From DASUTB01 sp036374835 (lineage in GTDB: Bacteria; Actinomycetota; Actinomycetes; Jiangellales; Jiangellaceae), in contig DASUTB010000043.1 of NCBI GenBank assembly GCA_036374835.1, forward strand, positions 1 through 64,000: a DNA stretch of 64,000 bases, given 5' to 3'. Shown one piece after another: positions 8,827-17,791 of this stretch. Under the pieces are notes generated by a model, which worked only from the letters and a program-made list of their open reading frames with translations, was not told where the DNA came from and searched no databases. Both the position numbers and the translations under genes were made by a program. The number at the start of each line of letters is the position of its first letter. The stretch's first letter is position 1.

Positions 8827-8914
8827 GAATGACCATGTTAAGCCGGTTCTTACCGACGATGCGCGGCCCGCAGACTGCGCATCGTCGGTAAGAACCGGCT
8901 TAACATGGTCATTC
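8827..8914. repeat. 38-bp perfect palindrome, GAATGACC family
   Basis: Arms 8827-8864 and 8877-8914 are perfectly complementary over 38 bp, with a 12-nt loop. The outer ends read GAATGACCATGTT, a sequence that recurs in other intergenic inverted repeats here (52.3, 58.9 and 62.9 kb). The right arm begins directly at the stop codon of the homogentisate dioxygenase gene, so it can act as its terminator. There is no T-tract. Confidence 0.85.
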
Positions 8915-10120
8915 TCAGCCGGTGGGGCCGCGGCCGGCCCACGTCCACGCATACGAGCCGTCGTCGGATTCGCTCCCGCCCTCGCCGATCTCCAGAGGCC
9001 GGAACGTGTCGACCATGACCGCGAGCTCGTCGAAGTAGTCCTTGCCGAGCGCCCGCTCGATCGACGCGGGCTGCGGGCCGTGGGTATGCCCGCCCGGATG
9101 CAGCGTGATCGAGCCCTGGCCGATGCCCGAACCCTTGCGCGCCTCGTAGTCGCCGCCGCAGTAGAACATGACCTCATCGGAGTCCACGTTCGAGTGGTAG
9201 TACGGCACCGGAACGGCGAGCGGGTGGTAGTCGACCTTACGCGGCACGAAGTTGCAGATCACGAAGTTGTAGCCCTCGAAGACCTGATGGACCGGCGGCG
9301 GCTGGTGAATGCGGCCGGTGATCGGCTCGAAGTCCGAGACGTTGAACATGTACGGGTAGAGGCAGCCGTCCCACCCCACCACGTCGAACGGGTGCGTCGG
9401 ATAGGTGACGATGCTGCCGACCAGCCCGGACGGCCCGTGCCCGCGGTGCTTTGTGTAGATCTCGACGTCCTCCTGCTCGACAATGAGCGGTTCGGACGGC
9501 GCGGTGAGATCGCGCTCGCAGTACGGCGCGTGCTCGAGGAACTGGCCGTACCGCGACAGGTAGCGCTTCGGCGGCGCGATGTGCGAGTTGGCTTCGATGA
9601 CGTATCCGCGCAGTGGCTCGTCCCCGGTCGGGACCCAACGATGCACGGTGGCCCGCGGCAGGATCACGTAGTCCCCCTGCCGCGCTTGCAGCACGCCGAA
9701 CATGGTCTCGACGGTCGCTTCGCCGGACTCGACGTACACGCATTCGTCACCGATCGCGTTGCGGTACAACGGGGACGACTCGCCGGCCGCGACATACGAG
9801 ATCCGCACGTCGCCGTTGCCGAGGATCATGCGCCGGCCGGTGACGACGTCCGCGGCCTTCCAGTCACGGCCAGGGAACAGGTCGTGCAGCTTGAGGTGCC
9901 GCGGCTTGAGCGGATGGTTCGGGACGGTCCGCGCGTCCGGGACGTCCCACACCTTCGAGTCGACGATCGCCGACGGCACGCCCTTGTGGTAGAGCAACGA
10001 GGAGTCGGACGAGAAGCCTTCCTCACCCATCAGCTCCTCGTAATACAGCCCACCGTCCTCGCGCCGGAACTGGGTGTGGCGCTTCGGCGGAATCTCACCA
10101 ACGCTGCGGTAGAAAGCCAT
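8915..10120 (-). CDS. hmgA: Homogentisate 1,2-dioxygenase
   Basis: The 401-aa iron-dependent ring-cleaving enzyme converts homogentisate to maleylacetoacetate in tyrosine/phenylalanine catabolism. The C-terminal cupin carries the metal ligands in YYHSNVDSDEVMFYCGG (His and Glu) and HPGGHTHGPQP (His). The N-terminal half has the family YERNAIGDE-like segment YRNAIGDECVYVESG. The ATG at 10120 has AAGGA 7 nt upstream and begins with MAFYRSVGEIPPKRH, as in relatives. An upstream in-frame ATG (10168) would use most of the divergent promoter. It is divergent from an uncharacterised gene, and fumarylacetoacetase lies 1.5 kb away. Confidence 0.95.
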   Translation of the reverse strand: MAFYRSVGEIPPKRHTQFRREDGGLYYEELMGEEGFSSDSSLLYHKGVPSAIVDSKVWDVPDARTVPNHPLKPRHLKLHDLFPGRDWKAADVVTGRRMILGNGDVRISYVAAGESSPLYRNAIGDECVYVESGEATVETMFGVLQARQGDYVILPRATVHRWVPTGDEPLRGYVIEANSHIAPPKRYLSRYGQFLEHAPYCERDLTAPSEPLIVEQEDVEIYTKHRGHGPSGLVGSIVTYPTHPFDVVGWDGCLYPYMFNVSDFEPITGRIHQPPPVHQVFEGYNFVICNFVPRKVDYHPLAVPVPYYHSNVDSDEVMFYCGGDYEARKGSGIGQGSITLHPGGHTHGPQPASIERALGKDYFDELAVMVDTFRPLEIGEGGSESDDGSYAWTWAGRGPTG

Positions 10121-10179
10121 GAGATGTCCTTGTTCGATAATCGGACGGACTTGCTCGCTTACTGACACGATGCGTTAGA

Positions 10180-11049
10180 GTGCGTCCTGTGTCAACCTCT
10201 CCCCTATTCCACGCGCTGATCGACGACGCCGCGCTTTTCCCGCCCGGCAACGCGCCGATGGAGATCGCCGTCCCGACACATCAGGAGCACCGTTCGGCGT
10301 GGTACGCCGACATGATCGGGCCGTTCCTGTGCCCCGCGTCGCGGCTGACCGAACTTGCCGGCCGGCTGGACGATGATGCCGCACTCGGTGTGACCATAAT
10401 CGTTGACACCGGCACCGGCGGTATCGGACCCGCGGTGGACGAGGTCGCCGCCGACCGGCGTATGACACTACGCGGCGCCGAGGCTCCATTGCGCGGTGAA
10501 CCCTTGCCGGACGCCGCCCGCCGCACCGTCGCCGCACTGGACGCCGCACTCGGAGGGCCGGACGATGAGGAGCCGGCCTATATCGAGGTGCCCCAGGCCG
10601 AGGGCTGGCGCGACGCGCTCGAGATCGTCGCCGAGTCCGGATACCGCGCCAAGCTGCGCACCGGCGGCCCCACGCCCGAGGCGTTCCCGCCCGAGGACGA
10701 GGTCGCGCGCTTCATCGTCGCCTGCCTGGAACTCGACGTCCCGTTCAAGTTCACCGCGGGCCTGCACCACGCGGTCCGGCGCACCACCCCGGACGGGCGC
10801 GAGGAGCACGGCTTCCTCAACGCGCTGCTCGCCGTCGCGGTCGCGCTCGACGGCGGTGACGTCGAGGCCATCGCGCACACCCTCGCCGACCGCGGAGCCC
10901 AGGGAATCGCCGACCGGATCGCAGCACTGCCGGGGGGACGTGCGTCGAGCGTGCGGGCCTGGTTAGGCTCCTACGGATCGTGCAGCGTCACCGAGCCGAT
11001 CGGCGACCTGCTCGACCTCAAGCTCGTGAGCGCGCCGACCGGGCGTTAG
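10180..11049 (+). CDS. Uncharacterised protein of the homogentisate locus
   Basis: A 289-aa soluble protein with no signal or membrane segment; I do not recognise a named family. Alternating strand/helix stretches (LGVTIIVDT, PAYIEVPQ, YRAKLRTGG, VPFKFTAGLHHAVR) suggest a beta/alpha-barrel-like fold. KLRTGG, KFTAGLHHAVR and EEHGFLN look like conserved, possibly catalytic, segments. It is divergent from hmgA with only 59 bp between them and lies before the fumarylacetoacetase gene, so a role in tyrosine catabolism is inferred, for example as the missing maleylacetoacetate isomerase step or an accessory. The start is GTG 10180, with GTG 10189 equally possible. Confidence 0.8.
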   Translation: MRPVSTSPLFHALIDDAALFPPGNAPMEIAVPTHQEHRSAWYADMIGPFLCPASRLTELAGRLDDDAALGVTIIVDTGTGGIGPAVDEVAADRRMTLRGAEAPLRGEPLPDAARRTVAALDAALGGPDDEEPAYIEVPQAEGWRDALEIVAESGYRAKLRTGGPTPEAFPPEDEVARFIVACLELDVPFKFTAGLHHAVRRTTPDGREEHGFLNALLAVAVALDGGDVEAIAHTLADRGAQGIADRIAALPGGRASSVRAWLGSYGSCSVTEPIGDLLDLKLVSAPTGR

Positions 11050-11469
11050 GCCAAAGTCGCGGCGCTGAACCCGAGCCCGGCTGTCGCGATCACCATCAGC
11101 ACCATACTCATCATGATTGTACGAGTCTGCTGACGAAGATCGTCCTTGAACTCGGCGCCGAGGTGCGCGATCGCCGCCTTCTTCTCGACACGAAGTTGCT
11201 CGACGACCGCATCCGTTGTCGCGCGGTAGTGGTCGAGAGTGGACCGGAGCGAAACATCGAGGTGGTCGAGATCGCGCTTCGTTGTGGCACGGTGCTGGTC
11301 GAGTGCGGACCGCAGCGAGGCGTCAAGCTGGTCGAGATCGCGCTTCGTCGCGACCTCGCCCCATCCAGCCGGTGGCGTCAGAGCCATCATCCTCGCCGCA
11401 TTCACGGGTCCAAGTATTTCTTTGGAGCTTCGTGTGCAGTTCGTGCCGCGCCTGCTCGTCCACTGCCAT
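11046..11469 (-). pseudogene. Frameshifted small coiled-coil membrane protein
   Basis: Translation from the ATG at 11469 gives MAVDEQARHELHTKLQ, then loses frame. The continuation EILGPVNAARMMALTPP is in the next frame, joined if one base is removed from the AAA run (TTT at 11421-11423 on the + strand). The restored ~140-aa product has a conserved N-terminus, a charged coiled-coil with KRDLDQLDASLRS/KRDLDHLDVSLRS repeats and one C-terminal membrane helix (MMSMVLMVIATAGLGF). This matches a widespread actinobacterial family of unknown role. A sequencing error in the A-run is the alternative. The stop overlaps the end of the convergent gene by 4 bp. Confidence 0.65.
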
Positions 11470-11650
11470 GGTCTCACCCTTTCCGCCTCGTTGGAACTGA
11501 TCACCAACCAGCGTCACCGCCATGAATTCGAGACCACGAGACGCAGAACATGATCTGTGGATAACTCGCCCGCTTGCGTTGAGGTGTCAGAACACTGCGG
11601 TCCCGGGTCCGTGCCCAACGTGCGCCACGCCCCTACTACGCTCATCCTCC

Positions 11651-12845
<1,195 letters not shown>

Positions 12846-12865
<20 letters not shown>

Positions 12866-12913
12866 CTTCACCAGGGTTGCAGTCCTAGTGAAGCTACGTC
12901 ACGCCTACCGAAC
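12846..12913. terminator. 26-bp palindrome overlapping the fumarylacetoacetase stop
   Basis: Arms 12846-12871 and 12888-12913 pair over 26 bp with a single mismatch, around a 16-nt loop. The TAG stop of the (+) gene (12863-12865) lies within the left arm. The convergent kinase gene ends 16 bp beyond the right arm. The position fits a bidirectional terminator. Confidence 0.75.
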
Positions 12914-12928
12914 GTGATCATTCGGTGG

Positions 12929-13540
12929 TCACACCATGGCGAATCGGCCCGCTTTCAAGCCGTCTTTGATCGCCACGGCAGTCTCGTCCGCCGACTGACC
13001 GCTTGAGTCGATCACATGCCTCGCCATCTCGCCGAGGTCCGAGAACGCGCCGTGCAGTTCGGTTATCGGATCGGCCTCGCGCAGTTCGCCGTCGCCCTCT
13101 CGGGTGACGGCCCGCGTGAGTGTGACGTCGAGGCTCGGACGCAGGACGACATACGACAGATCCAGGCCGCGCTCCCGGCAGGCGGCGTCGAAGAGATCGA
13201 GCATCCAACGCCCTATGACGCCGTCGAGGATGACCTCGTATCCCCCGGCGGAGTAGGCGCACGCGGCCTCGATCATGACGCTCAGGACCACGCGGTTCTG
13301 CCGCTCGGACTCAGGCAGGTAGGGCGGGATGTAGCCCGCGCAGATCCAGTTGTAGAACGAATCGGTCGGCAAATGCACTGTTGGCTCCTCGGCCATCGCG
13401 GCCAGCCGCACCGCAACCGTCGACTTCCCCGCCCCTGGAGGCCCGCTCACCAGCACGATCCTGCCCGGACTTCTCCCTGTGACACTTGCCTCGGTGTGCA
13501 ATCCGCGCAGCTGTTGCGGCCGCGCCGGTACGGACAGCAC
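12929..13540 (-). CDS. P-loop nucleotide kinase-like protein
   Basis: An AAA_33/zeta-toxin-type kinase of up to 203 aa. The Walker A motif GPPGAGKST (residues 33-41) follows strand RIVLVS. Then come PTDSFYNWICAGYIPPYLPE (acceptor-site Asp), a Walker B-like YEVILDGVIG, and a LID-like arginine-containing stretch LTRAVTRE. Such proteins phosphorylate small molecules, for example chloramphenicol phosphotransferase-like enzymes; the substrate here is unknown. The true start is uncertain: the first ~20 residues continue the decayed DUF4037-like reading frame upstream, so the kinase could begin at the GTG of VTGRSPGR or be the surviving part of a larger fusion. Confidence 0.75.
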   Translation of the reverse strand: MLSVPARPQQLRGLHTEASVTGRSPGRIVLVSGPPGAGKSTVAVRLAAMAEEPTVHLPTDSFYNWICAGYIPPYLPESERQNRVVLSVMIEAACAYSAGGYEVILDGVIGRWMLDLFDAACRERGLDLSYVVLRPSLDVTLTRAVTREGDGELREADPITELHGAFSDLGEMARHVIDSSGQSADETAVAIKDGLKAGRFAMV

Positions 13541-13768
13541 GTCGGTCGAGTCGACGAACTGATCGACGGCACCGACCAGCGGAAGCTCGCGAAGCCATTC
13601 GTCCGTGATCGCCTCCGGCAGGCGGCGGCGAACCGTTCGGCGAAAAGGACGCGGAACGGCCGGCTGTGGAAGTGGCGCACGGTGGGGTCCAGCTCCGCCG
13701 TGATGCCGGAATCATTGTGCTCGGTTGTGGAACACAGGCGCGACCCAGTTCTTCAGCGAATCATCCAT
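13541..13768 (-). pseudogene. Remnant of a DUF4037-like protein, two frameshifts
   Basis: Reading the minus strand from 13768 gives MDDSLKNWVAPVFHNRAQ, then a stop. The next frame continues EHNDSGITAELDPTVRHF and then RPFRVLFAERFAAAC. A third frame gives LPEAITDEWLRELPLVGA followed by VDQFVDSTDVLS, running straight into the kinase frame. Joined, these pieces look like the C-terminal part of a DUF4037 (nucleotidyltransferase-like) protein. A stop also lies four codons upstream of the ATG and no N-terminal domain is visible, so the gene is decayed. The family assignment is from memory of the domain pattern and is moderate. Confidence 0.55.
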
Positions 13769-14100
13769 CCACTCGAGTCACTCTGAGCAAGGTCCCCGGA
13801 TTGTCAGTCCGGATGAATAGCGTAGCGTCATGGCGCGACGAGACCGTTCCAGCGGAGACTCGTCTGATTCGAGGTGGGCCGGATACGACAGCCAAGCTGC
13901 AGAAGCACGCGCGCTTCCGCCGCGGCGTGAGCTGGGACTCAACGGTGGGCCAACGTCCTCCGTCTCGTGGACATGGATGGCCGCCTTCACACCGGCCAGG
14001 TGGGGCCGAAGCGGCGGCGAGCCAGCAATGACTATTCGCTGACACGCACGTATCTGAGCCCGCGCCGGGGACGACCCGCACGTCCGGCATACTCGGGCGG
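13769..14100. other. Gene-poor spacer
   Basis: About 330 bp between the decayed segment and the alpha/beta hydrolase. Short open frames on both strands have no recognisable motif or ribosome binding site. A tiny CCGGA...TCCGG dyad near 13797-13813 is all that was seen. It probably contains the hydrolase promoter. Confidence 0.5.
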
Positions 14101-14919
14101 GTGGACCTTGGCGAGGAGTACGTCTGGCGCGGACGGCGCCTACGCTGGACACGGATCGGGAATGGCCCGCCGGTGGTGTTCTGCCACGGCACACCGTGGT
14201 CGTCGGCGCTGTGGTGGCCGTTCGCCCACGCCCTCAGTACGGAAATGAGCTGCTACCTGTGGGACATGCCCGGGTACGGCCGCTCCTCGATGGAGGACGA
14301 TCATTCGGTCTCGCTGGACCTGCAAGGTGAGCTGCTGGCCGATCTGATGGAGCACTGGGGCCTGGATCGGCCGCACGTGGTCGCCCACGACTACGGCGGT
14401 GCGGTCTCGCTGCGGGCGCACCTGCTGCATGGGGCCGACTATGCGTCGCTCGCCCTTGTCGACGTGGTGGCACTGGCTCCGTGGGGCTCCGAGTTCTTCA
14501 ACCTCGTCCGCGAGAACGCCGCGACGTTCACCGCACTGCCGCCCGCCATCCATGAGGCAGCGGTGCGCGCCTACATCTCCGGCGCCAGCCATCTGGGCCT
14601 CACCGAACGGCAGCTCGACATGCTCGCCGAGCCATGGCAGGGCCCCGCCGGGCAGGCCGCGTTCTACCGGCAGATCGCGCAGGCCGACCAGGCGTACACC
14701 GACGAGGTGGAACCGCGATACCCGTCGCTTGACCTGCCGGTCCTCGTCGTGTGGGGCGAGCGGGACAGCTGGATCCCGGTCGACCGCGCCCACCGGCTCG
14801 CCGGGCTCATCCCGGGCGCGCGTCTCGAACTGATTCCAGAAGCCGGTCATCTGGTACAGCTGGACTCTCCCGCCGCGCTGGCCACGACACTGCACCGCTG
14901 GCTCGGCACCGTCAGGTGA
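14101..14919 (+). CDS. Alpha/beta hydrolase with Asp nucleophile
   Basis: A 272-aa alpha/beta hydrolase. The nucleophile elbow is AHDYGGAVSLR, so the nucleophile position is Asp97, not Ser, as in epoxide hydrolases and haloalkane/haloacetate dehalogenases. The oxyanion-hole loop is CHGTPW (28-33), the acid is in VWGERDSWIP and the catalytic His in PEAGHLVQLD near residue 253. A cap domain of ~70 residues separates the halves. A dehalogenase or epoxide hydrolase is favoured over an esterase. The GTG at 14101 gives the natural N-terminus. Its 3' end overlaps the convergent permease gene by 8 bp. Confidence 0.85.
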   Translation: MDLGEEYVWRGRRLRWTRIGNGPPVVFCHGTPWSSALWWPFAHALSTEMSCYLWDMPGYGRSSMEDDHSVSLDLQGELLADLMEHWGLDRPHVVAHDYGGAVSLRAHLLHGADYASLALVDVVALAPWGSEFFNLVRENAATFTALPPAIHEAAVRAYISGASHLGLTERQLDMLAEPWQGPAGQAAFYRQIAQADQAYTDEVEPRYPSLDLPVLVVWGERDSWIPVDRAHRLAGLIPGARLELIPEAGHLVQLDSPAALATTLHRWLGTVR

Positions 14920-15739
14920 CTTTGTCGTGGTCGGTGTGGCGGACCCGGCGGGTAAGCGCGCTGTAGAGGACGATGGCGGCAGTCAGCCATGCGGCTCCCA
15001 CCACGACTTCGGTGCGAACGTCCGCTAGCCACGGCTCGCCGGCGAGGTAGTGGTGGATCGCTTGGATCCCGTGCCGCGTCGGCAGGATCGAGCCGACCGC
15101 ATCGAGCCAGGCGACCCGACCGGGAGGGATCAATGCGCCGCTGCAGGCGATGATCAGATACTGGCCGAGGTTACCGACGATGATGTCGTTGCCGGCTCGG
15201 CCGAATAGGCCGGCCGAGGCCGCCGCCAACGCCGCCGCGCTGACCGTGAACGCCATCAGCACGTAGATCGGAATCACCTGTAGTAGCTGGAGAGCGAGTG
15301 CGGCCTGACCAGTTGCGACACCGACGACCACGATGCACGACGCCGCAGCCGCGGCGGCTTCCACGGCCGCCGGCCAGCTCCGGATGATGTAGATCATCGG
15401 CACCGGCAGCCGAGACGATCGAAGCCGATAGAACGTCGCGTTCCACCGGTCGCGGATCGGCACGTCGGTGATCGACATGGCGAACAATGTCATGATGATC
15501 GCCACCGAGCCCACGAACGTGTACGCCTGCCCGTCTGCGCCGCCGACGACTCGGCCGATCATGGTGAAGAACAGGCACTGGAGTAGCGCCCGCGGCCAGC
15601 GCGTGGTGAAAGTGATCTTCCAGGGTTCCTCGGCGCGATGCTCCCGATAACCGATCCGCGCGGTCTCGCTGATGCGCCACCACCACATCGCCCAGCGTTC
15701 GGACGCGGGTGTGCGTTCGGCACGGTCAGCCGAGTTCAA
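14912..15739 (-). CDS. ABC-2 type permease (second subunit)
   Basis: A 275-aa membrane protein with six hydrophobic segments, an ABC-2 pattern with a cytoplasmic RDRWNATFYRLRSSRLPVPM loop, and a C-terminal GIQAIHHYLAGEPWL region typical of this permease family. The TTG at 15739 has AAAGAGG 6 nt upstream and overlaps the previous gene by 14 bp, implying coupled translation; ATG 15688 is an alternative. With the next two genes it forms a two-permease, one-ATPase exporter. The substrate is unknown. Confidence 0.82.
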   Translation of the reverse strand: MNSADRAERTPASERWAMWWWRISETARIGYREHRAEEPWKITFTTRWPRALLQCLFFTMIGRVVGGADGQAYTFVGSVAIIMTLFAMSITDVPIRDRWNATFYRLRSSRLPVPMIYIIRSWPAAVEAAAAAASCIVVVGVATGQAALALQLLQVIPIYVLMAFTVSAAALAAASAGLFGRAGNDIIVGNLGQYLIIACSGALIPPGRVAWLDAVGSILPTRHGIQAIHHYLAGEPWLADVRTEVVVGAAWLTAAIVLYSALTRRVRHTDHDKVT

Positions 15740-16505
15740 GGCTGCCTCTTTCTCGTGCCAGCGTGTCGATCCGCCGAAACGCGATCACTCCGGCCACGGC
15801 GTAGGCGGCGGTCAGCGTCCCGACCAGCCCGAGCGCCGCGAAGTCCGGAGCGCCCGCGGCGGCGCTTACCAGGAACTCCTGCGCCCATCGCAGACTGATC
15901 AGCCAGCCGAGCCACCTGATGGCCGCCGGAAAGAAGTCGGGTGGAATCAGCAGACCCGCGAGCAGGAAGACCGGGTACAGCAGGGCGCTGGCCAGTTGCG
16001 CGCCATAACGAGTGAGCAGGAACAGACTGGACAGGACGATTCCGAGGGCCGTCCCAGATGCGAGCGCGGCGACCAGGCCGACGGCGAACCACCCCGGCGC
16101 ATCGACGACGATCGACTCGCCGAGCGCCACCAACATCACCGATACCGTGGCCGCGGTCAGTAGCGCGGGCGCCAGGCTTGCGCCCAATGACCGCCCGGTC
16201 AGGACAAGAATCGGGTCTCGGACTCCGCGCATCGACGCCCCGAGCGTGCCCGCATTGCGCTCCCGCACCAGAATGACCGCGCCCTGCCACACCGTTGACC
16301 CCCAGTAGGCCATCAACAGCACCGCCGTCGCGACCGCCGTTACGTCCACACCAGACGGCCGGCTACGCGTGTAGAACATCACCAGCAGCAGCACGGCAGG
16401 CATCAGGACGCCCTGCATCAGAAACAGCGGGTGCGCGCGAACCATGGCCATCTGATGCCGAGCACTCGTCATGAGCACATCGGCGATCATCGCCCACCTC
16501 ATCAC
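15726..16505 (-). CDS. ABC-2 type permease (first subunit)
   Basis: A 259-aa membrane protein with six hydrophobic segments. The cytoplasmic loop RERNAGTLGASMRGVRDP and the later LIPPDFFPAAIRWLGWLISLRW stretch are typical of ABC-2 permeases, with a C-terminal FRRIDTLARER. The GTG at 16505 overlaps the stop of the ATPase gene by 4 bp, with an ATG one codon later. It is related to the following permease, so the transporter is probably a heterodimer. Confidence 0.82.
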   Translation of the reverse strand: MMRWAMIADVLMTSARHQMAMVRAHPLFLMQGVLMPAVLLLVMFYTRSRPSGVDVTAVATAVLLMAYWGSTVWQGAVILVRERNAGTLGASMRGVRDPILVLTGRSLGASLAPALLTAATVSVMLVALGESIVVDAPGWFAVGLVAALASGTALGIVLSSLFLLTRYGAQLASALLYPVFLLAGLLIPPDFFPAAIRWLGWLISLRWAQEFLVSAAAGAPDFAALGLVGTLTAAYAVAGVIAFRRIDTLARERGSLELG

Positions 16506-17458
16506 CGGGTGCCGCCGGCAGCCTGCGCGAAAGCCTCCTCCAGCCGGACTTCGCGGACCTGCACATCGGAAACCTCGGTACCGGCAAGCATCACCGCCAG
16601 CTTCCCGAACACACCCGGACCCCACTCCAGAACCCGCAACGTCAGCTCCCAGCCGTCCGCGGTCACTATCGAATCAGCTACCGGGCTGATCCCGTCGGAC
16701 GACGCCGAGTCCAGGGACGGCGGGTCGCCCACCCCACGAATCGTCACTGCCGCGGCATACCCAGCACGCTGAACGAACTCTGCCAACGGCAGATCCTCGA
16801 TGATCACACCGCGGTCGAGCAGTAACACCCGGTCCGCGAGCCGTTCCACGTCGATCAGGTTGTGGCTGGTCAGTAGCACGGTCACACCGTCGTCCCGCGC
16901 CACCGCGATCGCGTCCCGCAGCCGGTCCGCCTCCAATGGATCCAGACCGACAGTCGGCTCGTCCAACAGCAGAATCCGCGGTCGCGGCAAGAACCCGATC
17001 GCGATGTGCAGCCGCTGCTTCATGCCCTTCGAGTAGGTCTCGACCCGGCGGTCCGCGGCATCCGACAAGCCCACTTGTTCGAGCAGCTCAGGAATTCGTG
17101 CCTTGGTATCGCGGCGGCTGACTCCCGCCAGCATGCCGAAAAAGCGCAGATTGTCCCGGCCACTGAGCTGGGCGTACAGACCGCGCTCGCCACCGAACAC
17201 GACGCTGGCCAGCCGGCGACAAGCCCCCGAGTCGTGGGCGACATCGTGCCCGAACAGACTGGCGCGCCCCGACGACGGCAGCAACAGCGTCGCCAGAATC
17301 TTCGTCATCGTTGTCTTTCCGGCCCCGTTTTCGCCGAGCACTGCAGTGATCGTCCCAGCCTCGACCGCGAACGAAACCTCCGAAAGCGCCTCGACTCGAT
17401 CGTCACCCCGGCCGAACCAGCGTGAGACCGCATCGGCCTCGATCGCCCGGTCCGCCAT
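16502..17458 (-). CDS. ABC transporter ATP-binding protein
   Basis: A 318-aa ATPase. Walker A is GENGAGKTT, the Q-loop region is VVFGGERGLYAQLSG (the Gln is replaced), the signature is YSKGMKQRLH, Walker B is ILLLDEPTVGLDP and the switch His is LLTSHNLIDVE. The SKGM signature and GGERGLY segment group it with antibiotic/natural-product ABC-2 exporters. The ATG at 17458 is preceded by AGAGGTG. It is followed by two overlapping permease genes and preceded 25 bp upstream by a 72-aa protein in the same direction. Confidence 0.92.
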   Translation of the reverse strand: MADRAIEADAVSRWFGRGDDRVEALSEVSFAVEAGTITAVLGENGAGKTTMTKILATLLLPSSGRASLFGHDVAHDSGACRRLASVVFGGERGLYAQLSGRDNLRFFGMLAGVSRRDTKARIPELLEQVGLSDAADRRVETYSKGMKQRLHIAIGFLPRPRILLLDEPTVGLDPLEADRLRDAIAVARDDGVTVLLTSHNLIDVERLADRVLLLDRGVIIEDLPLAEFVQRAGYAAAVTIRGVGDPPSLDSASSDGISPVADSIVTADGWELTLRVLEWGPGVFGKLAVMLAGTEVSDVQVREVRLEEAFAQAAGGTR

Positions 17459-17483
17459 AGAACACCTCTTTCACCCAAGGCGG

Positions 17484-17702
17484 CTAGCTGCCGCGAAGCT
17501 TGCCCGCGCGCTCATTGCCGCGGCGGTAGTTGCCGGTGATACGGGCCAGCGCCTGCTGCTCCTCGGCATCGTCGGCGGCGTTCTCCAACTGCGCAATCAG
17601 GCGCATCGCGCGGCCACCGGCGACGGTCATGATCATACGGCCGCCGCGGGAGATCAGCACCCGGCCGTCCTTAGTGATGCGGTAGCCGAACGGATCGTTC
17701 AT
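17484..17702 (-). CDS. Conserved small protein of unknown function (72 aa)
   Basis: A short soluble protein with a beta-rich N-terminus (FGYRITKDGRVLISRGGRMI), then helical LIAQLENAADDAEEQQALA and a C-terminal ARITGNYRRGNER. The N-terminal KDGxVxISxxGR pattern with a C-terminal ATGNFKRGNE-like tail recurs in a widespread family of ~70-aa bacterial proteins of unknown role. It lies 25 bp upstream of the ABC ATPase gene in the same direction and is probably co-transcribed with the exporter. Confidence 0.7.
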   Translation of the reverse strand: MNDPFGYRITKDGRVLISRGGRMIMTVAGGRAMRLIAQLENAADDAEEQQALARITGNYRRGNERAGKLRGS

Positions 17703-17791
17703 CCCAGTACGCTACGCGCACCCAAGCCTGATGTGCGGCGAATTTCGCCGGCGCTGCGGTAGCACCGGCTCCACCCGGCAGCTCAGTCCGT

